Translations under genes and position numbers: made by a program | In this document: positions 53,716-61,952 of the stretch, one piece after another | Layout of the letters: each line of letters begins with the position of its first letter | Numbering within the stretch: position 1 is the first letter of the stretch | Notes under the pieces: generated by a model | The model's input: the letters and a program-made list of their open reading frames with translations, nothing else | Told to the model about the DNA's origin: nothing | The model's database searches: none | Source: Listeria ilorinensis | GTDB taxonomy: Bacteria > Bacillota > Bacilli > Lactobacillales > Listeriaceae | Direction: 5' to 3' | DNA: 64,000 nt | Assembly: GCF_913566895.1 (NCBI RefSeq) | Contig: NZ_CAJYCN010000015.1 | Span: 18,388-82,387, forward strand

Positions 53716-54041
53716 GCTCCCTCACCTTTCTTTAATTCTTCTAAAATTTCCCGAGCCGCTTGTGAGACCGTCCAGTCACTTTTTTCATTTTCAAGGATCG
53801 ATAGCCGCTTATCGAATTCCGCCTCATTTTTTTGCATTTCCTCTCTGATTGCAGCCAGCTCCGCCTTATTGTCTTTCATATCGATCCGCAGCTGCACGAG
53901 CGCTTCTTCTAGCGATTGAATCATATTCTTGAGCGGCGTAATCAGTCCAAACCGAAAGACAAATCCAATCACTGTCCCAGCAAACGTAATCAGCGCAATC
54001 AATTCCCCGATCGTTAGTCCCGCAACTTTCATGGTCTTCAC
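53712..54041 (-). CDS. Small membrane protein with coiled coil (holin-associated, XhlA-like)
   Basis: A 109-residue protein with one N-terminal membrane segment (ELIALITFAGTVIGFVFRFG) and a long charged coiled coil (about 35-95, MIQSLEEALVQLRIDMKDNK). Such proteins precede holins in many Firmicutes tail-lysis modules and are annotated XhlA- or holin-like. It may gate the holin or attach it to the particle or wall. It overlaps the holin gene by four bases. Exact family not recognised. Confidence 0.7.
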   Translation of the reverse strand: MKTMKVAGLTIGELIALITFAGTVIGFVFRFGLITPLKNMIQSLEEALVQLRIDMKDNKAELAAIREEMQKNEAEFDKRLSILENEKSDWTVSQAAREILEELKKGEGA

Positions 54042-54091
54042 CTTCTTTCGAAAAGAGGTATATTTTAATGATATACCTCTCCCAAATATCG

Positions 54092-54892
54092 TTAATAATA
54101 TAATCCATAAATTTTGTGAATCGTAATAGATTGAGTATTAGGGGTAGCTATTAATCCAGAAACCGTATCCATAATGGAAATCTGATTATCTACATCAATA
54201 TAACAACTCTTCCAAGTTGTACTATCAAAAGTAACTTTAGTTTCTGAAAAACGAATACTTTTTGTTAACCCATCATCTGGTATGTTCATCCCAAATATAA
54301 TTTTCCCTGTTCTTTCATCATTCAAAAATCTTGTAATATAGTTATTATTACCATTTATAGTACTGTGAACTATTTCAATGGCTTGGAAATCAGTGATAGG
54401 CTTATTCAGTTTCGCAATTCCATCATTTTTTCTTAGCTCCCCTTCCCAAAGTAATTCAGCTTTTCTTGAAAAATTTAAAGTTAATGTGTCATTATTAATC
54501 AAACATACCCAATCACCATTGATATTATTCTCTTGCAAGTTTTTATAAAAAATTTGATTCTCATGATTCAGAATTAGCTCAAATTGTTTCCACCCATTCT
54601 CTCCTTCCATTACAGATAGCTGAAATACATATGATGTTCCCGCTTTTTCTGGCAAACCCAGTTCTAAGCATATCTCTAAATCAGAAGGAGCAGTACCTTC
54701 ATACCAGCCTGAATTTAGATTAGCTAAATTTTGATTTAATACCCCAAGAACTTTCCGCTTTCCATCCGCCTGCGTCAATGCAAACTTCTGCCAATTTTCC
54801 GCTCCTGTCAAGCCTTCCACATGCGTCTCCGGATAAAAAGGCTCGATCGTTCCATTTTCCATTTTCTCAGACATTCTTACAATTTTTGTCAT
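54092..54892 (-). CDS. Candidate tailocin receptor-binding protein
   Basis: A 266-residue protein. Residues 1-33 (MTKIVRMSEKMENGTIEPFY continuing PETHVEGLTG) match the N-termini of two neighbouring tail proteins, so this is probably an attachment module. The remainder is beta-rich, with no coiled coil, as expected of a receptor-binding head. The gene is strikingly AT-rich after its first ~110 bases (about 28% GC at 54181-54240, against 50% at 54781-54840), so the receptor-binding part was probably exchanged. It is the most distal tail-fibre gene before lysis. Together this points to the host-range determinant. No database match was possible. Confidence 0.65.
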   Translation of the reverse strand: MTKIVRMSEKMENGTIEPFYPETHVEGLTGAENWQKFALTQADGKRKVLGVLNQNLANLNSGWYEGTAPSDLEICLELGLPEKAGTSYVFQLSVMEGENGWKQFELILNHENQIFYKNLQENNINGDWVCLINNDTLTLNFSRKAELLWEGELRKNDGIAKLNKPITDFQAIEIVHSTINGNNNYITRFLNDERTGKIIFGMNIPDDGLTKSIRFSETKVTFDSTTWKSCYIDVDNQISIMDTVSGLIATPNTQSITIHKIYGLYY

Positions 54893-54895
54893 TCC

Positions 54896-55270
54896 TTAAA
54901 CCTCCTTGACTGTTTCCAGCGTGATTTGAGCATTTGCAGAAAGTGCATCGCGAATCAACGCTTCTGCTCGTTCTTCTGTAATGCCATTTGTACTTCCAAG
55001 ACCATCCAGTTTTGTTTTATCAGCAGCTGTCATAAAACCGTCCGTCTTGATGGTTGCCGCAGCATGACTGTGTTCTATTACCGCTGCGCCTACATCTACT
55101 GCCGTGAGATTGACCGCCCCTGTTTTATGATTGACACTCGTTACTCCAATCGGAATCTGTCCGCTCACATATTCGGCTAGCCCTACAACACCTTTCGCAT
55201 GCGCTTCCGGATAAAATTGCTCCACCGTGCCATCCGATTTCTTCTCTAACATTTTTTTGATTTTTGTCAT
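54896..55270 (-). CDS. Tail fibre/baseplate protein with shared N-terminal module
   Basis: A 124-residue protein starting MTKIKKMLEKKSDGTVEQFY and continuing PEAHAKGVVGLAEYV, a paralogue of the N-terminus of the next gene. The middle, SVNHKTGAVNLTAVDVGAA, and TAADKTKLDGLGSTNGITEE are the collagen-free spacer motifs common in phage tail fibres of Firmicutes. The end (ALIRDALSANAQITLETVKE) is helical. It is probably an adaptor or short fibre. It starts 12 bases from the preceding gene's stop and ends four bases before the next start, so it is tightly packed in the operon. Confidence 0.7.
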   Translation of the reverse strand: MTKIKKMLEKKSDGTVEQFYPEAHAKGVVGLAEYVSGQIPIGVTSVNHKTGAVNLTAVDVGAAVIEHSHAAATIKTDGFMTAADKTKLDGLGSTNGITEERAEALIRDALSANAQITLETVKEV

Positions 55271-55281
55271 CAGGTCTCCTC

Positions 55282-55866
55282 CTAACTAGCCACCTTGCCA
55301 GCTTCCTCATAACGATAACGCTCATTCGATCCTAGATTTGCTAGAACAAGACTTGACAGCTCGTCTGTATGTGGTACTTCGCCTAGTTGCGTCAACTGCA
55401 CGATGGCGGTCTTGTCAAAACTTGATACATTCAACAGACAAACTGTTTGCCGGTCACTAACTTCCTTGAAAAATAAGACACCCAAATCCTGCGGCGCCAT
55501 TTCTACAATCGCACTCAGCTCATGATGGACCGTGCTTTGCTTTTCAAAAGCTTCCTGTTCAGTATTCAGCCGTGTTCGTAATACTAGATAAATTCTACCA
55601 TGTCGATCCGTCCTGGCATCAACGATTTCAGACGGCTGCTCCACTCCAACAATCAGATTGTCGACCCGGCCATTCAGTTCATCCCGCGTGCCCGCCAGAG
55701 CAGCCGCAAGTTTCGCATCCTGCTGGTCGATATAGTGATAGATTATCCGCAGACCTGTCTCGATTTCACCCGACCAGTCGCTGATTTTTTGCCAGTTTTC
55801 GTTGGTCTTGTTGCGGAATTCCCGTCCTTGAAGAAGCATATCCCATAACCATAAATCCAACTTCAT
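55282..55866 (-). CDS. Tail/baseplate protein
   Basis: A 194-residue protein reading MKLDLWLWDMLLQGREFRNK, then a helical segment with an IDQQDAKLAAALAGTRDELN coiled coil (about 50-75) and a beta-rich C-terminal half (about 85-190, TDRHGRIYLVLRTRLNTEQE). It is not a known enzyme. The location between the Tal/adaptor genes and the shared-module fibre genes suggests an upper baseplate or fibre-attachment role. GAGGTGC lies before its start. It may correspond to a protein of the same position in Listeria monocin loci. Confidence 0.6.
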   Translation of the reverse strand: MKLDLWLWDMLLQGREFRNKTNENWQKISDWSGEIETGLRIIYHYIDQQDAKLAAALAGTRDELNGRVDNLIVGVEQPSEIVDARTDRHGRIYLVLRTRLNTEQEAFEKQSTVHHELSAIVEMAPQDLGVLFFKEVSDRQTVCLLNVSSFDKTAIVQLTQLGEVPHTDELSSLVLANLGSNERYRYEEAGKVAS

Positions 55867-55881
55867 TTCATTTGCACCTCC

Positions 55882-56181
55882 TCATTCTGTTACTAGAACC
55901 GCTTCAAGTTTGCCATCATTAGTGACCTGCAACTTGAAGCGCTGCCCATTCGGCGAAACCAGAATTGCCTCCTGCTTCGCGTCCCAACGGTTCTTTTCTT
56001 CCGCAGTCACATTATTGCGTTCTGCCCCAGCTTCAATGCCGTCTAATTTTATCTTATCGACCGCTTGAAACAGCCCGTCAACCTGATTTGAAGCTGCTCG
56101 CAAGCCTTCCACTGCCGCCAGATGCGTCTTCGGATAGAACACCACTTGTTCCGCATCCTTTAAAATTCGGATTTCCGTCAA
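55882..56181 (-). CDS. Short tail protein with shared N-terminal module
   Basis: A 99-residue protein, MTEIRILKDAEQVVFYPKTH continuing LAAVEGLRAASNQ, with the VDKIKLDGIEAGAERNNVT spacer found in many phage tail fibres. The FYPxTHxxxVxGL core is shared with 124- and 266-residue proteins downstream. It is a likely connector or minimal fibre. Its ATG overlaps the stop of the Tal gene by four bases. The C-terminus (VSPNGQRFKLQVTNDGKLEA) is beta-rich. Confidence 0.68.
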   Translation of the reverse strand: MTEIRILKDAEQVVFYPKTHLAAVEGLRAASNQVDGLFQAVDKIKLDGIEAGAERNNVTAEEKNRWDAKQEAILVSPNGQRFKLQVTNDGKLEAVLVTE

Positions 56182-57320
56182 TGGATCTCACCTACCACTT
56201 CCGTTAAAATACGGGATTCGTATGCCTCGGATGCCGTCCGCGAAATGGACCGGATTCGTTCCGTACTTTTGGCCGCTTCTGAAACAGCTGTCGTCACGCG
56301 TTTGGCCATTTGCGACTGCAGGCGCACCATATCCCGCCGCGTATTGCTAAAACCAATTTCCTGAGGTTTGAGGCTCCATGGGTGCGGACTTTTGATTCGT
56401 GTCACATGTACCTCCGTCTCAAATCCCATCGGCTCATGGATGAAATACCAGATATCCCGCTCACTGACAGGTTCATCCCCTCGATAAGTTAGCGTAAGCG
56501 ATGTATCTGGCACGTCCATCAGCTCACTTTTGGCAAATCCAAGCAGCTCCTTAGTGCTGGTGATTTTGTCATTCGATTTGGCAGCCGCCATCCGCTTGCC
56601 ATATTTTTCGGCATTTGGTGACAAGTAAGTCACAACAGCTGTATATTTATCGTCTCCACTGTATTTATCCGGCTCATCCTTTTGCTTCCCGTAACATTTA
56701 ATATAGGTTTTTAATGTGTCCGTATTGACATCAACCGTAACATCCTCCGTGTTATACAGATAGCGCAGCTGCTTTTCTGTCTGCTGATACCAGTTGGCCT
56801 CATCATAAATCAGCAATTTCTTATTATCCGCAAAGAATATCGCCCCAAAGCTATCCACACACAGATTGATCAGTTCTAGTCCATTCTTGTCGCCCAGATT
56901 TTCCAGCTTAGCCATTCCAAAACTGCCGATCACCTGAAAGGAAAATCCCAATTCGTTTCCATTTAGGGCGAATTCCAACACATCCTGAATCGAATAGCTC
57001 TTCTCTCCATCTCGAACGGTATACTGCATGTGATCCTGGATCGTATAGGAAATATGATGCGCAGTGATCTCCTTGGAAAAGACTGCTCCAACCACTTTAG
57101 GGGTACATTTCTTCACAACGAACTGCTGCCCTTGATAAATCACAATCGCCTCATTTTCCAGAAGTTCAAAGGAGAATGCATTTTGCTCCGTACGCCGAAT
57201 CGAAAAACTGATCGTCCGACTTGTGTTTCGCTCGTAGCTATAGCTGAAAGAATCATAGTTGACGCTTGTCAAAATTTCTTCAAATGCGCCATCAATGCTT
57301 CTTACAATCAAATAATCCAT
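56178..57320 (-). CDS. Tail-associated protein (Tal, prophage endopeptidase-tail family)
   Basis: A 380-residue protein. The N-terminal half (about 1-300) has the hub fold typical of Tal/gp27-like proteins: ISFSIRRTEQNAFSFELLEN, VDVNTDTLKTYIKCYGK, DVPDTSLTLTYRGDEPVSER. It ends in a short helical tail with no obvious peptidase or lysozyme domain, so it is shorter than phage Tal proteins with a wall-degrading end. It would cap the tail tip below Dit. It follows Dit closely (12 bases) and overlaps the next gene by four bases. Confidence 0.8.
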   Translation of the reverse strand: MDYLIVRSIDGAFEEILTSVNYDSFSYSYERNTSRTISFSIRRTEQNAFSFELLENEAIVIYQGQQFVVKKCTPKVVGAVFSKEITAHHISYTIQDHMQYTVRDGEKSYSIQDVLEFALNGNELGFSFQVIGSFGMAKLENLGDKNGLELINLCVDSFGAIFFADNKKLLIYDEANWYQQTEKQLRYLYNTEDVTVDVNTDTLKTYIKCYGKQKDEPDKYSGDDKYTAVVTYLSPNAEKYGKRMAAAKSNDKITSTKELLGFAKSELMDVPDTSLTLTYRGDEPVSERDIWYFIHEPMGFETEVHVTRIKSPHPWSLKPQEIGFSNTRRDMVRLQSQMAKRVTTAVSEAAKSTERIRSISRTASEAYESRILTEVVGEIH

Positions 57321-57332
57321 CCTTTTCCCTCC

Positions 57333-58151
57333 TTACCTATAAATGAACGGGAACGCAAACGTAATATGTCGGTTTTCAAGTCCCGTAAGTTCAAACTGAT
57401 TCCAGCCTTCCTCAAGCCGGATCACACCATGATTACTGTCTTTCCCACAACGCTCCTCATTCAAATAAGGATAAATGCCATCGATCACCAACCGATCACT
57501 TTGCCGCAAGTCGCGATTCAGTGCAAAACTGCTGCCATTCGTCTTATTGGTAAGTGTCGGAGCACCTTTTCCGGAAATGGCAATCAGCAGTTCATGGCGC
57601 ATCAGTGGATCGATCCGATCACTCGAAGCGTTATAAACTCGAAATAGCGAATCTGAAAATGTATAGCGTAAGTCTTCCGAATTCACAAGACCATTCCCAA
57701 TCTGCCACAGCTCTGTTTCAAAAGTCAGCGGATCAAGCGTTGTCCCACGCGATTCTCCGTACCCTTTAAAACAATCAAATTCCAAAGTAAACAGCGCCAC
57801 ACGTTCTGATTGTCGGTCAAAATCAAACGGCTTTGGAAAAACATGGTAACGGATCCCCGGCATCGTTTCGCTCCAAATATAGTAGCTTTCCCGTTGCAAC
57901 AAGAACTGGTAAAGTTCTCTCACCATCAAATGATAATCAGAAATATCGAGCGCCCGAAGATAGGCATTCACTTGGATTGTAAAGGGTTGAAAACTGACCG
58001 TATGCGGAATTACTCCATCTGTCCCCGTGATTTTCTCACTATCAATCTCAATTTGCGGCCCTTTCCGAATCACTTCCTGTACAAAAACACCTGGAAAGTG
58101 CTCGCTAAGAGAAATTGTCTTTCCATTCATTTCGATAAATAAATCATGCAT
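57333..58151 (-). CDS. Distal tail protein (Dit, Siphovirus tail family)
   Basis: A 272-residue protein, MHDLFIEMNGKTISLSEHFP, with the N-terminal belt (GPQIEIDSEKITGTDGVIPH, residues about 32-80) and the C-terminal galectin-like part (about 140-265, LVNSEDLRYTFSDSLFRVYN). Dit hexamers begin the tail tip and dock the baseplate. The order tape measure - Dit - Tal is diagnostic of long flexible tails of the TP901-1/A118 type. The ATG abuts the tape-measure stop (58151). Length matches the family. Confidence 0.85.
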   Translation of the reverse strand: MHDLFIEMNGKTISLSEHFPGVFVQEVIRKGPQIEIDSEKITGTDGVIPHTVSFQPFTIQVNAYLRALDISDYHLMVRELYQFLLQRESYYIWSETMPGIRYHVFPKPFDFDRQSERVALFTLEFDCFKGYGESRGTTLDPLTFETELWQIGNGLVNSEDLRYTFSDSLFRVYNASSDRIDPLMRHELLIAISGKGAPTLTNKTNGSSFALNRDLRQSDRLVIDGIYPYLNEERCGKDSNHGVIRLEEGWNQFELTGLENRHITFAFPFIYR

Positions 58152-60007
58152 CAGTAAACGGCACCTCCCAAGGAATAATTGTATTGATCAAAGTCTGTAG
58201 CCTGATTGCGGCTTACAACATCTGAAATCACTTTGTCATCCATTGTGATGACCGTATCTTTCCGCAGCAGTCGTTCAAGCAGCGTTTCTACACGAGAAAG
58301 ATCTGTTGTTTGACCATAGATGACCTCACGTCCGCTTTGTTTAGCACTCTCTTTCGCATATCTCATCGTCGCATCATGCGGAATTACGTGTGAGCCAGAA
58401 GGAAGTATAACCATCTCGCCTCGGCCGCCTTCATTCATTCTGGCCATACCACCTTGGAAATTATACGTTCCTGATTGAAGTTGTGGAATTTTTTTAATTT
58501 CAACGCCAGGAATTTTATTGATCAGTCCAATCGCTGAATTAATCCCACCGATGACACCGTTAATAAATCCTTTGACCGTTCCCACGAGCGATTCAACAGC
58601 ACCTTTGATACCATCAAAAATATTGCTGACAAAATCGGTCAAACCATTCCAAGCACCCTTGATTGCATCAAAAACACCCACAATGATCCCTTTGACACCA
58701 TTAAAAACACTCGATACCGTATTGGAAATCCCCGTGATGATTCCCTTAATCGCATTGACGATTCCTTTGATCACGCTCAGAATTCCATTCCAAATCGTGC
58801 TAACCACATTTGCTACTGCCTGGAAAACCGTTCCGATAACTGCTCCAACTTGTTGGAAGATCCCTCCAATTGTTGCAATGATCGGCTGTAAGATTGACAT
58901 AACAGTACTGATCACCTGCGCGATAAAACTAATGATCGAACCAATAACTGAAGCAATCGTTTGGGCAATAATGACCACATAATTGATGATGGTCATAATC
59001 ACAGATACGATCACATTGATAACGGTCATAATAATCGGAATCACTTGTGAAATCGCAGAGATGATGGTCGTGACCACTTGGATGACGACCGTCACGATTT
59101 TCATGATGATCGGCAGAAGCATTTGAATAACACTCATAATCCCTTGAATAATCGTCATGATCGGTGGTAATAATGCAGTCACCAGATTCGATACCACTTG
59201 AACGATCTGCATGATCACTGGCATCAATGCCGCAATCAACATCTGAACGAATGGCATGACGGCAGCCATTAGCTGACCGAAAAATGAGATAAATTGCATA
59301 ACGATTGGCATAATAGCGGCTGCTATCTGACTAAATAGCTGAACAATCTGCATGATAATCGGCATAAGTGCCTGAAAAAGTTGCGCAAACAGTTGGCCAA
59401 CTTGTGTAACTACTGACATCACAGAATTACGAAATGACTCATTCGTCGACATTAAATAAACAAAAGCCGCAACAAGAGCTGCAATTCCTGCGATAATCAA
59501 CATCATCGGTATATTGATTGCACTGAAAACTCGTCCAATTCCTGAAAAAGAAGGAATCAGCCCTTTCGCCGCAGCACCTACCCCAGTCAATGCCGGACCA
59601 ATCATCTTCATACCATTCATCAAAGACCCCACAGCCGTAATTGTTCCCCCAAAACTGCCCGCAATTCCTGAAAGCGAAGAAAACATACCCGCAACCCCAC
59701 TTAAAGCTTGTCCTAAACCACCTGTTCCAGATTGAATCCCGGCAAACGCCATCAAAGAATTATCTTTTAATGATTGAAAACTTTCTCCCATTATTCCAAC
59801 ATTTGAACCAATATCTGCTAGCGGACCTGACACCCCACCTACTGCACCGCCAAGTGTACTAAGTGAACCGTTTAATTCAGAAAATTTCCCCTGTGCTTCC
59901 CCAACACGGGTTTTGACACCTGAAAGTAAGCTATCCAGTTTCTCCACCAACTGCTGTGCTAGCGATGTATCTACCTGAACACTCATGTTTTGACTATTAT
60001 CTGCCAT
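58151..60007 (-). CDS. Tape-measure protein
   Basis: A 618-residue protein, rich in Ile, Met, Val, Gly and Ala, with a long stretch of hydrophobic repeats built from QIVQ, IMPIIMQIV and VIMTIIN-like units (about 190-450) and a C-terminal Gly-rich region (about 500-560). This is the mark of short tape-measure proteins. Length sets tail length; at about 0.15 nm per residue it predicts a tail near 90 nm. The hydrophobic stretches may insert into the target membrane, the proposed killing channel. Its ATG lies within the end of the chaperone frame (11-base overlap). Confidence 0.9.
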   Translation of the reverse strand: MADNSQNMSVQVDTSLAQQLVEKLDSLLSGVKTRVGEAQGKFSELNGSLSTLGGAVGGVSGPLADIGSNVGIMGESFQSLKDNSLMAFAGIQSGTGGLGQALSGVAGMFSSLSGIAGSFGGTITAVGSLMNGMKMIGPALTGVGAAAKGLIPSFSGIGRVFSAINIPMMLIIAGIAALVAAFVYLMSTNESFRNSVMSVVTQVGQLFAQLFQALMPIIMQIVQLFSQIAAAIMPIVMQFISFFGQLMAAVMPFVQMLIAALMPVIMQIVQVVSNLVTALLPPIMTIIQGIMSVIQMLLPIIMKIVTVVIQVVTTIISAISQVIPIIMTVINVIVSVIMTIINYVVIIAQTIASVIGSIISFIAQVISTVMSILQPIIATIGGIFQQVGAVIGTVFQAVANVVSTIWNGILSVIKGIVNAIKGIITGISNTVSSVFNGVKGIIVGVFDAIKGAWNGLTDFVSNIFDGIKGAVESLVGTVKGFINGVIGGINSAIGLINKIPGVEIKKIPQLQSGTYNFQGGMARMNEGGRGEMVILPSGSHVIPHDATMRYAKESAKQSGREVIYGQTTDLSRVETLLERLLRKDTVITMDDKVISDVVSRNQATDFDQYNYSLGGAVY

Positions 60008-60419
60008 CTATCTCCCTCCTTTCCTCTTTATTTTTCGGTCGGCGAAGTCCATTTGCCTGATAAATGTGCTCAATCCATCGCTTACCTTCTTTGGCTTCGT
60101 TTTCCTCGATCGCCTGACGGGCATTTTGATTGTAGTGTGCATCCGCCTTCTGCTGCCGTTTTTTGTGTAGTTCGATGAAATGGGAATTTTTCTTCCGGTT
60201 GACATTGAGTTCTGCATTTAAAACTGCATTGCGCATCATCGTCGACTCAAAAACGATTTTATTTTCCCATTCCTTTAGAATGAGATGTTTCTCCAGTTCC
60301 GTTAAAACCTCGAATTCCTGCTTAGACATATGAAAATTGACAATGAAAAATGCCATTTGCTGCAGATCACTGAATTTCTCTACTTCTGGCGTAGGTTCTT
60401 CCGCTTCATCACTGCCCAA
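59997..60419 (-). CDS. Tail assembly chaperone, second frame (GT-type extension)
   Basis: A 140-residue frame, GSDEAEEPTPEVEKFSDLQQ onward, with no ribosome site before the TTG at 60419. It lies in the -1 frame relative to the gene upstream, and that frame stays open back to a slippery T TTT TTG at 60455-60449, so it is most likely made only as a frameshift fusion (about 248 residues) with the 100-residue chaperone. The acidic linker and helical C-terminus (LEKHLILKEWENKIVFESTM) resemble gpGT-type proteins that guide tail tube and tape measure. It overlaps the tape-measure start. Confidence 0.8.
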   Translation of the reverse strand: MGSDEAEEPTPEVEKFSDLQQMAFFIVNFHMSKQEFEVLTELEKHLILKEWENKIVFESTMMRNAVLNAELNVNRKKNSHFIELHKKRQQKADAHYNQNARQAIEENEAKEGKRWIEHIYQANGLRRPKNKEERREIDGR

Positions 60420-60439
60420 ATATTCAAATTCAATCAGCT

Positions 60440-60742
60440 TTAACGGAACAAAAAACCCATATCTTCCTGCATTTTCTCAATCACGGCCACATTGATCGAA
60501 ATAAGTCCTAAATCCTCCACCAGTTTGTCAAAAATAGCCAGTGCTTCTTTTTGTTTAACTGCCACCAAGCCTTTTTCCTCAACAAGACCAGCAACGAATA
60601 AAGACTCTACCATCTGATAACTTAAAATACCTTTATTAGCAGTCATCGCAGAAACAACACTAGCCCCCGTCGTCAGCTCCACTGTTTTGATTTTCTGTTT
60701 ATTAAAACGCAAAGTGTATGTCGTATCATTCAATTCAAACAT
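60440..60742 (-). CDS. Tail assembly chaperone, first frame (gpG-like)
   Basis: A 100-residue protein, MFELNDTTYTLRFNKQKIKT, with a mixed alpha/beta N-terminal part and a helical end (VAVIEKMQEDMGFLFR). Size and position between major tail protein and tape measure match phage G-type chaperones. It ends GFLFR at a TAA, but the codons GGT TTT TTG before it form a -1 slippery heptamer giving the longer product. A GGAGG site precedes its ATG. Made in excess over the fusion, it should coat the tape measure during assembly. Confidence 0.85.
   Translation of the reverse strand: MFELNDTTYTLRFNKQKIKTVELTTGASVVSAMTANKGILSYQMVESLFVAGLVEEKGLVAVKQKEALAIFDKLVEDLGLISINVAVIEKMQEDMGFLFR
60449..60455 (-). promoter_or_regulatory. 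Programmed -1 ribosomal frameshift slippery site
   Basis: The mRNA heptamer T TTT TTG (minus strand 60455-60449) is in the frame required (ggT TTT TTG) five codons before the TAA. After a -1 slip the frame runs GTT CCG TTA AAG CTG and on through the second frame to 59997. Such sites are a conserved rule in long-tailed phages. Confidence 0.85.
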
Positions 60743-60763
60743 CTAACATTCCTCCGATTTAGA

Positions 60764-60784
60764 AAGCCGCAGCAAAGGCGGCTT
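60764..60784 (-). terminator. Hairpin after the major tail gene (possible partial terminator)
   Basis: AAGCCGC (60764-60770) and GCGGCTT (60778-60784) form a 7-bp stem, followed on the minus strand by TCTAAATC rather than a long T run. It lies about 20 bases after the lmaA-like stop and may raise tube-protein output over downstream genes. Confidence 0.5.
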
Positions 60785-60804
60785 CAAGATTTGGTCACGA
60801 TCAA

Positions 60805-61323
60805 TTAGGCTTCTGGTACTGGGGTTGGCTCACTCTCACCTGGCATTTGGTCTCCACCTTCTGTAATGGTCAGGTCGACAAGTGCCCCCATGCCATCTAG
60901 TTTGATCGAATACGTCATCGCTTCGTCAAATGGTGCTTCAAAGCTGTAATCCGCAACGATTGCCAAACCACCAAACAACCCTTTTTTCGAGACTTGGTTG
61001 ATTACTTTAACACAAACCGGCGCATCGTTTTCGAAATATTTCGCCAATTCCTGATGTGACTCAGCATCAAATACATACAAGCCATCGTTTTCGATCGACC
61101 ATTCTTTCATGCCGCCAATTTTTGATTTCCAGCCACCAACTGTATCCTTCGAAGTAATTTCGATGCTATCTTTGGAGCGATTGACCGTCAGTCCTTGTTG
61201 CCCTGCTACAGCCAGCAGTTTGTCACCTGCCGCATTAAAGATTGCTAGCAGAACATCTTTCCCCGCAACCGCTTTTGCCGCGCCCGGTGTGTAATCACAA
61301 TACAAATTATTTTCAAATGCCAT
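60805..61323 (-). CDS. lmaA: Major tail tube protein (LmaA-like, Listeria antigen A)
   Basis: A 172-residue protein, MAFENNLYCDYTPGAAKAVA, with a compact beta-sandwich pattern and TVNRSKDSIEITSKDTVGGW typical of TP901-1-type major tail proteins. From memory it closely resembles LmaA (antigen A), the tube protein of the L. monocytogenes monocin; I could not run a comparison. Hexamers stack into the tube. The C-terminus is Pro/Glu-rich (MPGESEPTPVPEA). A hairpin follows its stop. RBS GGAGGAATT lies before the ATG. Confidence 0.87.
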   Translation of the reverse strand: MAFENNLYCDYTPGAAKAVAGKDVLLAIFNAAGDKLLAVAGQQGLTVNRSKDSIEITSKDTVGGWKSKIGGMKEWSIENDGLYVFDAESHQELAKYFENDAPVCVKVINQVSKKGLFGGLAIVADYSFEAPFDEAMTYSIKLDGMGALVDLTITEGGDQMPGESEPTPVPEA

Positions 61324-61335
61324 CCATAATTCCTC

Positions 61336-61737
61336 CTAAAAGTTCATTTTATCGCCGTGCAGAACGACTGTCTCAAAACCAATTTTGGCATGAAACTGGT
61401 CTTCTGCCAGCATTTCCATTTTTTGCTTCCCCGCTCCCGCTTGGCGTTCAATGTCATAACCAGGCGGCAGGGCAATTTTTGTCCGAAGACTGTTTTCTGC
61501 CTGCTCTATCATTGCGTAGAGAACGGCTTTAGATGGTGCATAAGCGTGGATAAAATAGCGGTATGCTGTTTTCCATGCTGTCTTGCTGTCCACATCTTCC
61601 TGCTCTTCGACTTCCAATGCAAAATATGCACTCTGTCCATGAAGTGGCAAGAAATCAAAACACGGATATTCCGTTTTTTCTTCGATGCGAACAACCGTTT
61701 TTTGAATAATGTAAGTAAAACTAAGTCGCTCTAACAC
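61336..61737 (-). CDS. lmaB: LmaB-like tail protein (probable tail terminator)
   Basis: A 133-residue protein from a GTG at 61737 with AAAGGATG ahead. It has a mixed alpha/beta fold (VEEQEDVDSKTAWKTAYRYF, AYAPSKAVLYAMIEQAENSL) with no known enzyme motif. Its place just before the tube protein matches LmaB of monocins and the tail-terminator or completion gene of long-tailed phages. It ends 12 bases before the lmaA start. The tail-terminator role is inferred from position; the lma symbol from order and partial recall. Confidence 0.7.
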   Translation of the reverse strand: MLERLSFTYIIQKTVVRIEEKTEYPCFDFLPLHGQSAYFALEVEEQEDVDSKTAWKTAYRYFIHAYAPSKAVLYAMIEQAENSLRTKIALPPGYDIERQAGAGKQKMEMLAEDQFHAKIGFETVVLHGDKMNF

Positions 61738-61952
61738 TGTGTCACATCCTTTAGTGCAAGATTTCGAATACCGTCAACTTCTGTTTTTCAGCCATTTGTT
61801 TATCCTTAATCTGAAGGGCAAAAGATATGATATCCTACTTTTTAAAAATTGGAACGCGCTCCCAGCCAGCTTTTTTCGTCATCAGACATTGGACGATTAA
61901 CTTGTATTTATATATTAACTTACTATATGGAAGTTAAAAGATCATAAAAGTA
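61738..61952 (-). other. Gap between lmaC-like and lmaB-like genes with micro-ORFs
   Basis: About 215 bases. Two tiny minus-strand frames have ribosome-site-like starts: MSDDEKSWLGARSNF (61892-61845) and MAEKQKLTVFEILH, which stops inside the lmaB ribosome site (61795-61751). They may be leader peptides, or scars where head or connector genes were lost. No terminator or promoter is convincing. Confidence 0.35.
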
